Below, one piece after another: positions 42,596 to 51,526 of a DNA stretch of 64,000 nucleotides. The stretch covers positions 4,567,001 to 4,631,000 of the forward strand of contig NC_009767.1 of assembly GCF_000017805.1 (NCBI RefSeq), written 5' to 3'. A program made the position numbers and the translations under genes. Below the pieces are notes generated by a model. That model did no database searches. It saw only the letters and a list, made by a program, of their open reading frames with translations, and was not told the DNA's origin. Numbering within the stretch: the stretch's first letter is position 1; every line of letters starts with the position of its first letter. This stretch comes from Roseiflexus castenholzii DSM 13941 (GTDB lineage: Bacteria > Chloroflexota > Chloroflexia > Chloroflexales > Roseiflexaceae).

Positions 42596-44401
42596 CTAAT
42601 CCTTCGGCATCCGTTGCAGCGCCAGATACGCCGGGCGCGGACTCCAGTCGCCGTTGAGGATGCCAAACGACGCCTGTTCGTGGAGCGGATTCCCTTCACG
42701 CTGCGCCCAGGGTACCGCAAAGTTCAGGTTCCACAGGAACATCGCTCCCATCCATGGCGCATACTCGCGTCGCCCAATCTGAAAGGCGCGCACGATCCAC
42801 TCCGCCTGTTGCTCGAACGAAATCTGATTGCCAAATTCATACCCCGGCGTGTTGTTGCGCGTCGCCCAACCGAATTCGGTAATCCACATCTGCCGGTCGC
42901 CAAGCCCGAACTGCAACGCCAGTGCACGGTAATCCTCGACGCGGCGGAAATAGAACTCGCGGCTGGTCACAAAATTCGGTCCTGGACCAGGACGGTCGGG
43001 CCACATGCTGTCGGGCGGATTCGATGTGCCGCCGGCGTGGACGCCAATCGCATCAACCACCTGACGGAAGCGCGGGTCGGCGAACATCTGCCGGAAGAAC
43101 GCCAGGTCGCTGATGGCGATATTCGGGTTGTTGGTCTCGGTGGCGGCTGGCGGACCCGACACCACGATGGCGTAGGGGTCGTTCGCCTTAATCGCCCGCG
43201 CCCCCGCAACAAGCACGTCCATGTAGAGCGCCGCCGACGCGACCCGTCCACCATTTTCGACTGCCAGGTTCTGTTCGTTCCAGATCTGATAGGCGCCGAC
43301 CCTGCCGCGGTAACGTTTCGCCATCTCGCCCATGAAATAGGCGAACTGATCGATATTCGCGCGGTTGGGCAATCCGTTGCGTCCGTTGTCCGTCGCCCAA
43401 CCAGGAGCGGCAACGACGCTGATGAACAGTTTCACGCCCATTTCGTTGGCGTCGCGCACGATGTCATCGAGTTCTTCCCAATAGATCGCACCGGAGCGGT
43501 CGTGCAGGTCCATCCAGCGCACCTGCTGGCGCACCCAACCGAAGCCGCTGTTCTTCACCAGTTGCAGAACGCGCTTGCGGTCCTGCCAGGGTTCGCGATC
43601 CTGGTAGAGGTGCGCATTGTAGCCGTAGATGAATGGGCGCGGCAGCGAGCGCGCATCGTCACGGGGGGCGGGAGTGAACGCCGGATTATTACGATGATTG
43701 GCGTCGCGGTACTCATTGCCGAGCAGACCAAGCAGAATGCGATATCGCGGATCAGGTTCGTCGGGATGCCACTCCATGCGCTGCCGCTCGAAGTATTGCA
43801 CCCAGTAGGTTCTGCCGTCTGCCTGATTGACCTCCTGAAACTGCTCGGAGATCGGGCGACCGAAGACCGCCAGACCGCCGTTGTTGAGCCAGAAATTGCG
43901 GAACGGCGCCGGCGAGTTGCGCAACGTATGGCGCGTTACACTGTCCCACGTGCCGTCGCGCGTGTCGGGAACCGGTTGGAACGGCGGTTCGTTCTCGCGC
44001 CCCTTCGCCAGTTGCGTTCCGAGCAGGCGCCCAAGGATGTAGTAGGGAGTGCCGTAATTTTGCGGGTGCTCTTCGAGAATGGCGCGCTCGAAATATTGCA
44101 CGCGGTAGTACTCGCCGGGGTTGGTGAAACTCTCTTCAATGAACGGGCGCGAAATCGGATAGCCGAGCACGAAGAGCGCATTCGGCGTGTTGCGCCAGAA
44201 CAACTCGAACGAATTGACGGCGGAATGACCGGTCTGCGGGTAGTACTCGGCAAGATAGGGCGGATAGGTATCGGGCACCTCGGAGGGGCTGCGCGCCGCA
44301 GCGCTACTCTGGCGGGGCCAGGCGACCATGCCGACAACGATGGCGGTCAGGGTCGCCAGCGACAGAAGGCGGAGCATGGCGGTCTTCGACAGCTGGAACA
44401 T
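42596..44401 (-). CDS. Secreted glycoside hydrolase (cellulase-like), copy 2 of tandem pair
   Basis: A 601-residue paralogue of the gene at 40786, with the same plan: signal peptide (LRLLSLATLTAIVVGMVAW then SSAAA), aromatic N-terminal units and a TIM-barrel half with Glu376 (YQIWNEQNLAVENGG) and Glu509 (MWITEFGWATRN). Identity looks high across long stretches such as YWVQYFERQRMEWHPDEPDP, which is shared. I use the ATG at 44401 with GAGGAG 3 bases before it; the ATG at 44377 is possible. A recent tandem duplication is likely, with both copies still open and with intact catalytic residues. The target glycan is unknown. Confidence 0.9.
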   Translation of the reverse strand: MFQLSKTAMLRLLSLATLTAIVVGMVAWPRQSSAAARSPSEVPDTYPPYLAEYYPQTGHSAVNSFELFWRNTPNALFVLGYPISRPFIEESFTNPGEYYRVQYFERAILEEHPQNYGTPYYILGRLLGTQLAKGRENEPPFQPVPDTRDGTWDSVTRHTLRNSPAPFRNFWLNNGGLAVFGRPISEQFQEVNQADGRTYWVQYFERQRMEWHPDEPDPRYRILLGLLGNEYRDANHRNNPAFTPAPRDDARSLPRPFIYGYNAHLYQDREPWQDRKRVLQLVKNSGFGWVRQQVRWMDLHDRSGAIYWEELDDIVRDANEMGVKLFISVVAAPGWATDNGRNGLPNRANIDQFAYFMGEMAKRYRGRVGAYQIWNEQNLAVENGGRVASAALYMDVLVAGARAIKANDPYAIVVSGPPAATETNNPNIAISDLAFFRQMFADPRFRQVVDAIGVHAGGTSNPPDSMWPDRPGPGPNFVTSREFYFRRVEDYRALALQFGLGDRQMWITEFGWATRNNTPGYEFGNQISFEQQAEWIVRAFQIGRREYAPWMGAMFLWNLNFAVPWAQREGNPLHEQASFGILNGDWSPRPAYLALQRMPKD

Positions 44402-44597
44402 ACACTCCTCACACTTGTCACATAACACGATTTCAACCAGTGCCCAGGCACAAGTATAGCCTCAGTGCCTGATGAGTTCCTGATACACGAGTGATGGGGA
44501 TGTTACCAAACCATGACTCTTCATCAGTCCGCTGGCTGGCGCCAGAGACAATGATGAAGCAGCGCCTGGACACGCGGATACCTGCGCCAGAACGCCG

Positions 44598-45761
44598 CTA
44601 TCGCGGCAATTCCTCGAGCGTCACACGCAGCGCCTGGACTGTATTCTCGCGCCAGATCTCGATCTCAACCTCTTCGCCGACCTGATGCCGCGCCAGGATG
44701 CGCAACAGTGGATGTTCTTCGTCGATACGCTGGCCGCCAAGCGACAACAGAATATCGCCCGGTCGCACCCCTGCTCGCTCCAACCCCGATCCTCGTCCGA
44801 CTCCTCGAAGAAACAACCCATAATCGACCGGCAGGTTGTACCATGCTGCCAGGCGCGGCGTGATCGGAACAAACTCGATTGGCAGGTAGGGACGCGCCAC
44901 CCTGCCGCGCGTAATCAATTGATCGGCAACATAGCGCACCGTGTTGCTCGGAATCGCAAACCCGATCCCTTCCGCCTGCTCTGTGCCGCCGCGAATAATG
45001 GCCGTGTTGATCCCGATGACCTCACCATCGAGGTTGACCAGCGGACCGCCGGAGTTCCCACGATTAATCGAGGCATCGGTCTGGATCAGGTCATCCAGCA
45101 CAACATCGCGCGTCTGAAGCGAGCGACCAAGCCCACTGACCACGCCAATCGTCACTGAATTGCGCAAGTCTCCCAGCGCGCTGCCAATAGCGATCACCCA
45201 TTCCCCCGGTTGCACGGCGTCGGAGTCTCCCAAACGCGCCGCAGGGTAGGCGTCGCCATCGATCTTGACCAGCGCCAGATCGCTGAACGGGTAATCGCTT
45301 CCGACCAGTTGCGCCGGTTGCTGCCGACCATCGGCGAGAATGACATACAACTGACGCGCGCCCTCGACAACGTGATAGTTCGTGATGATATACCCGCGCG
45401 CATCGATGATGACACCCGAACCACGGGCAGGCGGCGGCTGAAACGTGCCGAAAAACCCACCCTGTGACGGCAACTGTGATACCACCGTCACGACCGACGG
45501 ACCAACCTCGCGCGCGACGCGCGCTGGCGCCAGGCGCACCGGATCACCGGCGCCCACAGTCGGCTGAAGTGGAGGAGGGGTCGGCGGCGCAGGAGTGGCA
45601 GATGGCGCCAGAGCCGCCTGGTCCGCCAGCGGACGCGCAATGAAGAACCAGATCAGCGCACCGCCGATCATCACGCCGACTATACCGCTCACCAGGCTCA
45701 AAGCGCCAATGAGGGCATACGTCAGACAGGGGGAACGCTTCTCGGCAGTGCGGTTCTCCAT
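44598..45761 (-). CDS. HtrA/DegP-type membrane-anchored serine protease with PDZ domain
   Basis: A 387-residue protease. An N-terminal transmembrane anchor (about 15-42) and proline-rich linker are followed by a trypsin-like domain with the triad His130 (YIITNYHVVEG), Asp161 (FSDLALVKID) and Ser237 (INRGNSGGPLV). A single PDZ domain (about 290-375), with VRPGDILLSLGGQRI, closes it. HtrA proteins degrade or refold misfolded proteins in the envelope. The start at 45761 (ATG) is preferred over GTG at 45776. It lies between the glycoside hydrolase pair and the AI-2E-type transporter gene. Confidence 0.93.
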   Translation of the reverse strand: MENRTAEKRSPCLTYALIGALSLVSGIVGVMIGGALIWFFIARPLADQAALAPSATPAPPTPPPLQPTVGAGDPVRLAPARVAREVGPSVVTVVSQLPSQGGFFGTFQPPPARGSGVIIDARGYIITNYHVVEGARQLYVILADGRQQPAQLVGSDYPFSDLALVKIDGDAYPAARLGDSDAVQPGEWVIAIGSALGDLRNSVTIGVVSGLGRSLQTRDVVLDDLIQTDASINRGNSGGPLVNLDGEVIGINTAIIRGGTEQAEGIGFAIPSNTVRYVADQLITRGRVARPYLPIEFVPITPRLAAWYNLPVDYGLFLRGVGRGSGLERAGVRPGDILLSLGGQRIDEEHPLLRILARHQVGEEVEIEIWRENTVQALRVTLEELPR

Positions 45762-45841
45762 AACGCGGCACAGCACTCGACCCGGAGTCGCATATGAGGA
45801 GCGACGCTGACTCTCGACGGCGGTATTGTAGAGGAGAGCCG

Positions 45842-47062
45842 CTACTGCGTCAAGCGCGACGATTGCGGGCTGCCCGGCGCAGGATCGACGGAAGACGCCG
45901 CAACCGTGGCAGAGGCTGACGGCAACGATTCATCGACTGTGGAAGGAACGATGATCATGGTGCGGCGGGCGCGCTCATAGAAGAACTGGGCAATCGACGC
46001 AATGACACCAGCGACCGGGATGCCAAAGAGGACTCCCCATCCGCCGGCAACGGTTCCGCCGAGGAGCAGTGCGGCAAAGACGAGTAGCGGATGCAGTCCG
46101 ATGGCCTGCCCGACGAGGCGCGGCATGATCACATTGAACTGCACCTGCTGCACCGCCAGCAACACCAGGACCAGCCACCCTACCCGATCCGGCACAAACA
46201 GAATGGCGAACAACGCCGGAGGAATCAGCGCAAAAAATCCGCCTACGAGCGGAATGAATACCAGGATCGCGGCAATCACGCTGGCAAGGGCAATGTCGCT
46301 CAATCCGAACAGCGCCATTACAATCGCGTTGGCGATGCCATAGAGCAGCGAGTTGACAAACTGCGCGCGCATAAAGCCGCCAAACACGCGATCAACAACG
46401 GCAAACAGACCGTCCATCTCATCGTGCCAGGATCGGGGAAGGAGCATAATGAAACTCTTGCCAATGCGCGGACCGTCGAGCGTAATATAGAAACTGAGGA
46501 TCAGCACCAGGAAAATATTGAACAGCACCGTGGCGATGCTGCCGGCAATGCCAAGCGATTGCTGCAACATCGCACTGCCGATACCGGTAAGTTGCCGGGT
46601 AATGGCTTCGGGTTGAACGATGGCTGTCAGGTCGCCGCGAAAGCCGAACCGTTGCAGCCCTTCTTCCAGCCGACCGATCCACCGGACAACCGATTCGACC
46701 GTGGTCGGCGCCGATCCGGTCAACGTCGTCAGTTGTTGCGTAATTGTCGGCACGAACGACAGAATGACGACCAGGAGAATAGCGAAGAGCGCCAGGTAGA
46801 TCAGCGCCACTGAGAGCACGCGCGACAGATGGCGCGGCGGAACCGGGACGCTGTGCGCGCGAATGGTAATCGTCGGCAGATCGAGCGCCGTCAAGTGCGA
46901 CACCAGCGGTTGTAGCACAACGGCGATCAGCCAGGCAAGGGCGAAGAGAAGGAGCGGTGTGGCGAAAAAACTGACCACAACCACGGCGCGTTCAAACAGA
47001 AAAACCGCTGCGCAGACGATCAGCAGCCACAGTGCTACGGTTCCAAGTCGTCCAGATAACAT
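45842..47062 (-). CDS. AI-2E family (UPF0118) membrane transporter
   Basis: A 406-residue membrane protein with about eight hydrophobic helices. Family motifs in the C-terminal half are FIPLVGGFFALIPPALFAIL, then the QFNVIMPRLVGQAIGLHPLL stretch and LLLGGTVAGGWGVLFGIPVA. Members act in autoinducer-2 export or in sodium-coupled transport; the substrate here is open. A TATAAT on the minus strand (47069-47074) ends just 6 bases before the ATG at 47062, so the mRNA may be leaderless. A polar C-terminal tail follows. Confidence 0.92.
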   Translation of the reverse strand: MLSGRLGTVALWLLIVCAAVFLFERAVVVVSFFATPLLLFALAWLIAVVLQPLVSHLTALDLPTITIRAHSVPVPPRHLSRVLSVALIYLALFAILLVVILSFVPTITQQLTTLTGSAPTTVESVVRWIGRLEEGLQRFGFRGDLTAIVQPEAITRQLTGIGSAMLQQSLGIAGSIATVLFNIFLVLILSFYITLDGPRIGKSFIMLLPRSWHDEMDGLFAVVDRVFGGFMRAQFVNSLLYGIANAIVMALFGLSDIALASVIAAILVFIPLVGGFFALIPPALFAILFVPDRVGWLVLVLLAVQQVQFNVIMPRLVGQAIGLHPLLVFAALLLGGTVAGGWGVLFGIPVAGVIASIAQFFYERARRTMIIVPSTVDESLPSASATVAASSVDPAPGSPQSSRLTQ

Positions 47063-47068
47063 AACGCC

Positions 47069-47074
47069 ATTATA
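47069..47074 (-). promoter_or_regulatory. -10 box six bases before the AI-2E-type gene start
   Basis: A perfect TATAAT on the minus strand ends 6 bases before the ATG at 47062. Transcription would begin at or next to the start codon, which points to a leaderless mRNA. Confidence 0.6.
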
Positions 47075-47091
47075 CCATCAGAGGCAAGCGA

Positions 47092-48150
47092 TGAGAGGGG
47101 TGAGGCGAGAGGCGAGAGGCGAGAGGGGGGCGAGGGGCGAGGCGAGAGGCGAGAGGCGAGAGGCGAGAGGCGAGAGGGGTGAGGCGCGAGGCGCGAGGCG
47201 CGAGGTGAGAGGCGAGAGGCGCGAGGCGCGAGGTGAGAGACGCGAGGCGCGAGGCGCGAGGTGAGAGGCGCGAGGCGCGAGGCGCGAGGTGAGAGGCGCG
47301 AGGCGCGAGGCGCGAGGCGCGAGGTGAGAGGCGCGAGGCGCGAGGCGCGAGGTGAGAGGCGCGAGGTGAGAGGCGCGAGGCGCGAGGCGCGAGGTGAGAG
47401 GCGCGAGGCACGAGGTGAGAGGCGCGAGGCGCGAGGCGCGAGGCGCGAGGCGAGAGAGGCGAGGGGCCCGGCAATGGCGTAGCGCGAGATTTATCTCGCG
47501 TTTGTGGTGAGGCGCGAGGCGCGAGGCGCGAGGCGCGAGGCGCGAGGCGCGAGGCACGAGGTGAGAGGCGCGAGGGGGGAGGGGCCCGACCATGGCGTAG
47601 CGCGAGATTTATCTCGCGTTTGTGGTGAGGCGCGAGGCGCGAGGTGAGAGGCGCGAGGCGCGAGGCGCGAGGTGAGAGGCGCGAGGCGCGAGGCGCGAGG
47701 TGAGAGGCGCGAGGCGCGAGGCGAGAGGCGCGAGGCGCGAGGCGCGAGGCGAGAGAGGCGAGGGGCCCGGCAATGGCGTCGCGCGAGATGTATCTCGCGT
47801 TTGTGGTGAGGCGCGAGGCGAGAGGCAAGAGGCGAAGGGCGAGAGGTGAGCGGGGAGAGGCGAGCGGGGAGCGGGTCCCGACCATGGCGTCGCGCGAGAT
47901 TTATCTCGCATTTGTGGAGAGGTGAGAGGCGAGAGGGGTGAGGCGCGAGGCGAGAGAGGCGAGGGGCCCGGCAATGGCGTCGCGCGAGATGTATCTCGCG
48001 TTTGTGGTGAGGCGCGAGGCGCGAGGTGAGAGGCGCGAGGCGCGAGGCGAGAGAGGCGAGGGGCCCGGCAATGGCGTAGCGCGAGATTTATCTCGCGTTT
48101 GTGGTGAGGCGCGAGGCGCGAGGCGCGAGGCGCGAGGTGAGAGGCGAGAT
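47092..48150 (+). repeat. 1-kb heptanucleotide array with six hairpin cassettes
   Basis: About 1060 bp of 7-bp units such as GAGGCGC, GAGGCGA, GAGGTGA and GAGGGGC, all purine-rich on the plus strand. Six times it is broken by a cassette of about 45 bp that begins GGCCCGGCAATGGCGT (small variants) and contains the perfect inverted repeat CGCGAGAT-N2-ATCTCGCG. These hairpins start at 47483, 47601, 47782, 47893, 47983 and 48080; the fourth has one mismatch at its 3' end. Cassettes are separated by irregular distances (about 90-180 bp). Reading frames here are open only because the unit is 7 bp. No gene is supported. Confidence 0.9.
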
Positions 48151-48175
48151 GAAAGTAGTTCAGATTGGAGAATGG

Positions 48176-48781
48176 TTAAGCAACGCCCCTAACCCCTGAC
48201 CCCTGCACATCCACCTCTGCCAGCGCCGTGTAGCGGGGTCCTTCGGGGCGCAGGTCGCTACGAAACAGCACGACACGCTGAAGATCCCACACATGGTCGG
48301 AAGGGAGTTTGAGGGAGCGAAGCGCGGCGCCAAGGCGCTGCTGCTGTTCCGCCGACGCATCGCGGCGCACCCGCCCCAGGGTCAGATGCGGTCGAAACGG
48401 TCGAGGGTCAGGTTGAAACCCAAGAGAAGGCAGTCGACGCGCCAGTGCATCGTACCACACACGCAGGTGCATCTCTCCTTCCGCCAGTCCGATCCAGATG
48501 ACCTGCGGACGTTGCAGGTTGGGAAAAGCGCCGGGAGCGCCAAGTTGTACGCGCACCGCCTGTTGCCCGGCGAACGCCAGCATCAGTGCAACTCTCAAAT
48601 GCGCCACCTGATCGCCTGAAACATCCCCCAGAAACCAGAGCGTCAGGTGCATCGCGTTTGGTTCCACCCAGCGCACCGGCGGTTGATCGCGCTTGAGCCG
48701 CTGTTGCAGCACTGTCAGCTCTTCGCGGAGAGCATTGGGCAGTTCTACCGCAATGAATAAACGGCAGGTCGCTGTATTCAT
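48176..48781 (-). CDS. thpR: RNA 2',3'-cyclic phosphodiesterase (ThpR/LigT family)
   Basis: A 201-residue 2H phosphoesterase. Both H-x-T/S-x motifs are seen: AMHLTLWFLGDV (about residue 45) and RPHLTLGRVRRD (about 131), the pair that forms the active site. The N terminus TATCRLFIAVELPNALREEL is typical. These proteins hydrolyse 2',3'-cyclic phosphates on RNA. AAAGGTTAA precedes the ATG at 48781. The gene sits between two heptanucleotide repeat regions. Confidence 0.93.
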   Translation of the reverse strand: MNTATCRLFIAVELPNALREELTVLQQRLKRDQPPVRWVEPNAMHLTLWFLGDVSGDQVAHLRVALMLAFAGQQAVRVQLGAPGAFPNLQRPQVIWIGLAEGEMHLRVWYDALARRLPSLGFQPDPRPFRPHLTLGRVRRDASAEQQQRLGAALRSLKLPSDHVWDLQRVVLFRSDLRPEGPRYTALAEVDVQGSGVRGVA

Positions 48782-48794
48782 TTAACCTTTCCAC

Positions 48795-48889
48795 TCACGC
48801 CTCTCGCCTCTCGCCCCGCTCGCCTCTCGCCCCGCTCGCCTCTCGCCTCTCGCCTCTCGCCTCACCCCCTCTCGCCCCTCGCCTCCTCC
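48795..48889 (-). repeat. Heptanucleotide array in inverted orientation
   Basis: A 95-bp run of CTCTCGC, CTCGCCT and CCCGCTC-type units between thpR and ppk1. On the minus strand it reads GAGGCGA-type units, the same family as the 47092 array but in the opposite orientation, so thpR is flanked by two arrays in inverted orientation. Confidence 0.8.
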
Positions 48890-51016
48890 CTACCTCGGTG
48901 TCATATTATCGCGACTGAGGAACGCCTGACTGTCGAACGGCTCTTCCCCATCACGCGGGCGCGCGCGCGCGTATGAGCCATCGGGCATGAGAAGGCGCGC
49001 CCGCGACGTATCGCGCATATACACATCGAGCAGATGACGGATCTCTTCCTTCAACCCCGGCGACTCAACAGGAAACAGTGTTTCGACACGGCGATCAAGG
49101 TTACGTTCCATCAGATCGGCGCTGCCAAGGTAGATGTCCGGGTTGCCGTTATTCCCAAAGTAGTAGATACGACTATGCTCCAGGAACCGCCCAACGATGC
49201 TGCGCACAGTAATGCGCTCGCTCAAACCGGGCACACCGGGACGCAGGCAGCAGATGCCACGCACAATCAACTCAATCGTCACACCCGCCTGAGAAGCGCG
49301 ATAGAGCAGATCGATCATTTTCTTATCGACGATTGAATTACACTTGAAGATCAAATGCGCCGGTCGTCCTGCCTGCGCATGGGCAATCTCGCGCTCGATC
49401 AACTCTGCCAGACACTCGCGCATACTCACCGGCGCGACGAGCAGCTTGCGGTAGCGCCGCTGGCGTGAAAAGCCGGTGAGATGATTGAACAACTCCGAAA
49501 CATCGGCAGCAATATCGGTGCGCGCCGTCAACAGCCCAAGGTCGGTATAGATACGCGCCGTTGTGGCGTTGTAGTTGCCGGTTCCAAGATGGACGTAGCG
49601 ACGCAATCCATCGTGTTCGCGGCGCACGATCAGCGCCAGTTTGGCGTGCGTCTTCAATCCCACCAAACCATAGACCACGTGAACTCCTGCCCGTTCGAGT
49701 TGTTTTGCCCAGATAATATTGTTTTCCTCATCGAAGCGCGCCTTCAACTCGACCAGCACCGTCACCTGCTTATCCTGCTCGCGCGCATGCATAAGCGCCT
49801 TCACAATCGGCGAATTCGACCCGACGCGGTACAGTGTCTGCTTGATCGCCAGCACATTCGGGTCTTCGGCAGCCGCCTGGATCAGCGCCACCAACGGCTG
49901 AAACGAATGAAAGGGATGGTGCAGCAGAATGTCGTGCTGGCGAATTGCTGCGAACAATTCCTCAGTACTGCGTGCATGCTGCAAGGGCGCCGGCAGGATG
50001 GGATAAAACGGCGGGTCCTTCAGATCGGGGCGGTCGATCTTCATCAACTGCACGAGATCTGACAGTCCGAGCGGTCCACGCATCTCATACACATCATCGG
50101 GCGTCAGTTTCAGATGATTGAGCAGCAGATTGCGCACCCGTTCGGGCATATCGTACTGCACCTGTAAGCGCACGACGGCGCCAAAACGTCGTTGTCGCAC
50201 CCCTTCTTCGATCACACGCAGGAGATCGTCGGCTTCCTCTTCCTCGATCTCCATGTCGGCGTTGCGCGTAATGCGGAACAGGTAACACTCGACGATCTCC
50301 TCGCCAGGGAAGAGCGACGAGACGTTGGCAGTGATGACCTGTTCGAGCCATGTGAAGCAGTGGCGTCGCTCCGGCGGAACATCATCCGGCGTATCACAGT
50401 GACCACCCTCAATTGGCACAAAACGCGGCAGAACGGCCGGCACCTTGACGCGCGCAAAGAGTTCACCTTCCTCCGGGTCGTTGATCACGACTGCCAGATT
50501 CAGGCTCAGGTTCGAGATATGCGGGAACGGATGCGCCGGATCGATCGCCAACGGCGTCAGCACCGGAAAGACTTCGCGTTCGAAATACTCGGCGCATTTC
50601 GCGCGCTGCTCCGGCGTCAGTTCGTGATAATCAAGAACGTGGATGCCCTGTTGACACAGTTTGGGTCTGACATCGTCGAGCCAGCATGCGCGGTGCTGTT
50701 CCACAAGTGGAATCACCGCGCGGCGAATAGCAGCCAATTGCTCGGCTGGGGTCATTCCATCCAGCGAACGACTGACGACACCGGCAGCGACCTGTTGTTT
50801 CAAGCCTGCCACGCGGATCATGAAGAACTCGTCGAGATTCGTGCTGAAGATCGACAGAAACTTCACCCGCTCTAGCAATGGATGGCGCTCATCCATCGCC
50901 TCTTCCAGCACCCGACGGTTAAATTCAAGCCAGCTGAGTTCTCGGTTGAAATACGGCGAAGCAGTGGCCAGATTCGTCATATCATGCTCGATTGTTTCAA
51001 ACTCAACACTTGCCAT
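48890..51016 (-). CDS. ppk1: Polyphosphate kinase Ppk1
   Basis: A 708-residue polyphosphate kinase, reversibly moving the terminal phosphate of ATP onto polyphosphate. It begins with the family block PYFNRELSWLEFNRRVLEEA, and NVLAIKQTLYRVGSNSPIV lies in the middle. The catalytic histidine lies in GLKTHAKLALIVRRE, followed by RRYVHLGTGNYNATTARIYT. The C-terminal domains continue to DTSRARLLMPDGSYARA. Full length. AAGGA lies 8 bases before the ATG at 51016. It is divergent from a secreted-protein gene across 510 bp. Confidence 0.96.
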   Translation of the reverse strand: MASVEFETIEHDMTNLATASPYFNRELSWLEFNRRVLEEAMDERHPLLERVKFLSIFSTNLDEFFMIRVAGLKQQVAAGVVSRSLDGMTPAEQLAAIRRAVIPLVEQHRACWLDDVRPKLCQQGIHVLDYHELTPEQRAKCAEYFEREVFPVLTPLAIDPAHPFPHISNLSLNLAVVINDPEEGELFARVKVPAVLPRFVPIEGGHCDTPDDVPPERRHCFTWLEQVITANVSSLFPGEEIVECYLFRITRNADMEIEEEEADDLLRVIEEGVRQRRFGAVVRLQVQYDMPERVRNLLLNHLKLTPDDVYEMRGPLGLSDLVQLMKIDRPDLKDPPFYPILPAPLQHARSTEELFAAIRQHDILLHHPFHSFQPLVALIQAAAEDPNVLAIKQTLYRVGSNSPIVKALMHAREQDKQVTVLVELKARFDEENNIIWAKQLERAGVHVVYGLVGLKTHAKLALIVRREHDGLRRYVHLGTGNYNATTARIYTDLGLLTARTDIAADVSELFNHLTGFSRQRRYRKLLVAPVSMRECLAELIEREIAHAQAGRPAHLIFKCNSIVDKKMIDLLYRASQAGVTIELIVRGICCLRPGVPGLSERITVRSIVGRFLEHSRIYYFGNNGNPDIYLGSADLMERNLDRRVETLFPVESPGLKEEIRHLLDVYMRDTSRARLLMPDGSYARARPRDGEEPFDSQAFLSRDNMTPR

Positions 51017-51240
51017 CGCAACGTCCTTGTTGCATCAGTGCGTTCTTCCTCCCTCACAACCGGCGCCCGCCTGCACACTTTTCTGCTTTCAACCTGCACC
51101 ATTCAACGCATCACACGCCTGCGAGCGTGCGCAGCATTCTCTATCCATCACAAGAGCAGTATGGTCAGTATACCATCGTGAGTAGCACAAGTGCAACCGT
51201 CAGATGAAAAGATTGTATACAAATGCTCCTCTATATCTCA

Positions 51241-51270
51241 TTGACACATTTGCATACAAGCGTTTATGAT
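51241..51270 (+). promoter_or_regulatory. Promoter for the secreted-protein gene at 51527
   Basis: A perfect -35 TTGACA (51241-51246), an 18-base spacer and a -10 TATGAT (51265-51270). The coding start is 250 bases later, leaving a long leader in which no structure was identified. The rest of the 510-bp ppk1-51527 gap holds no gene. Confidence 0.8.
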
Positions 51271-51526
51271 TGCAGTATCGCCGGATTGTGACCAAACTGT
51301 TCTGAATGTGCCCGGTATGCGGGTGCGTTCATGGCTATTTGTCGCCATCGATGCTGGAGATAGTGCGCGCTTTCCACAGCACGGATTACATCGGCAGCAA
51401 CGATCACAAAAGGAGGTATGCCGCATCAGACGACGGCAACAACCATCGGACATTGGACGAGCGGACACGATACAGGAGCGGCATACACGACGACGACGCG
51501 GAAAACAATACAGCGAGGTGAACCGA

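Noticed and set aside
42503..44425. A 640-codon open frame on the plus strand, opposite the second glycoside hydrolase
   Set aside because: It is antisense to a gene with signal peptide and catalytic residues and has a random-like composition.
47070..47974. Long minus-strand frames with leucine-alanine-serine-arginine repeats
   Set aside because: They come from 7-bp repeats read in all three frames; there is no start signal or domain.
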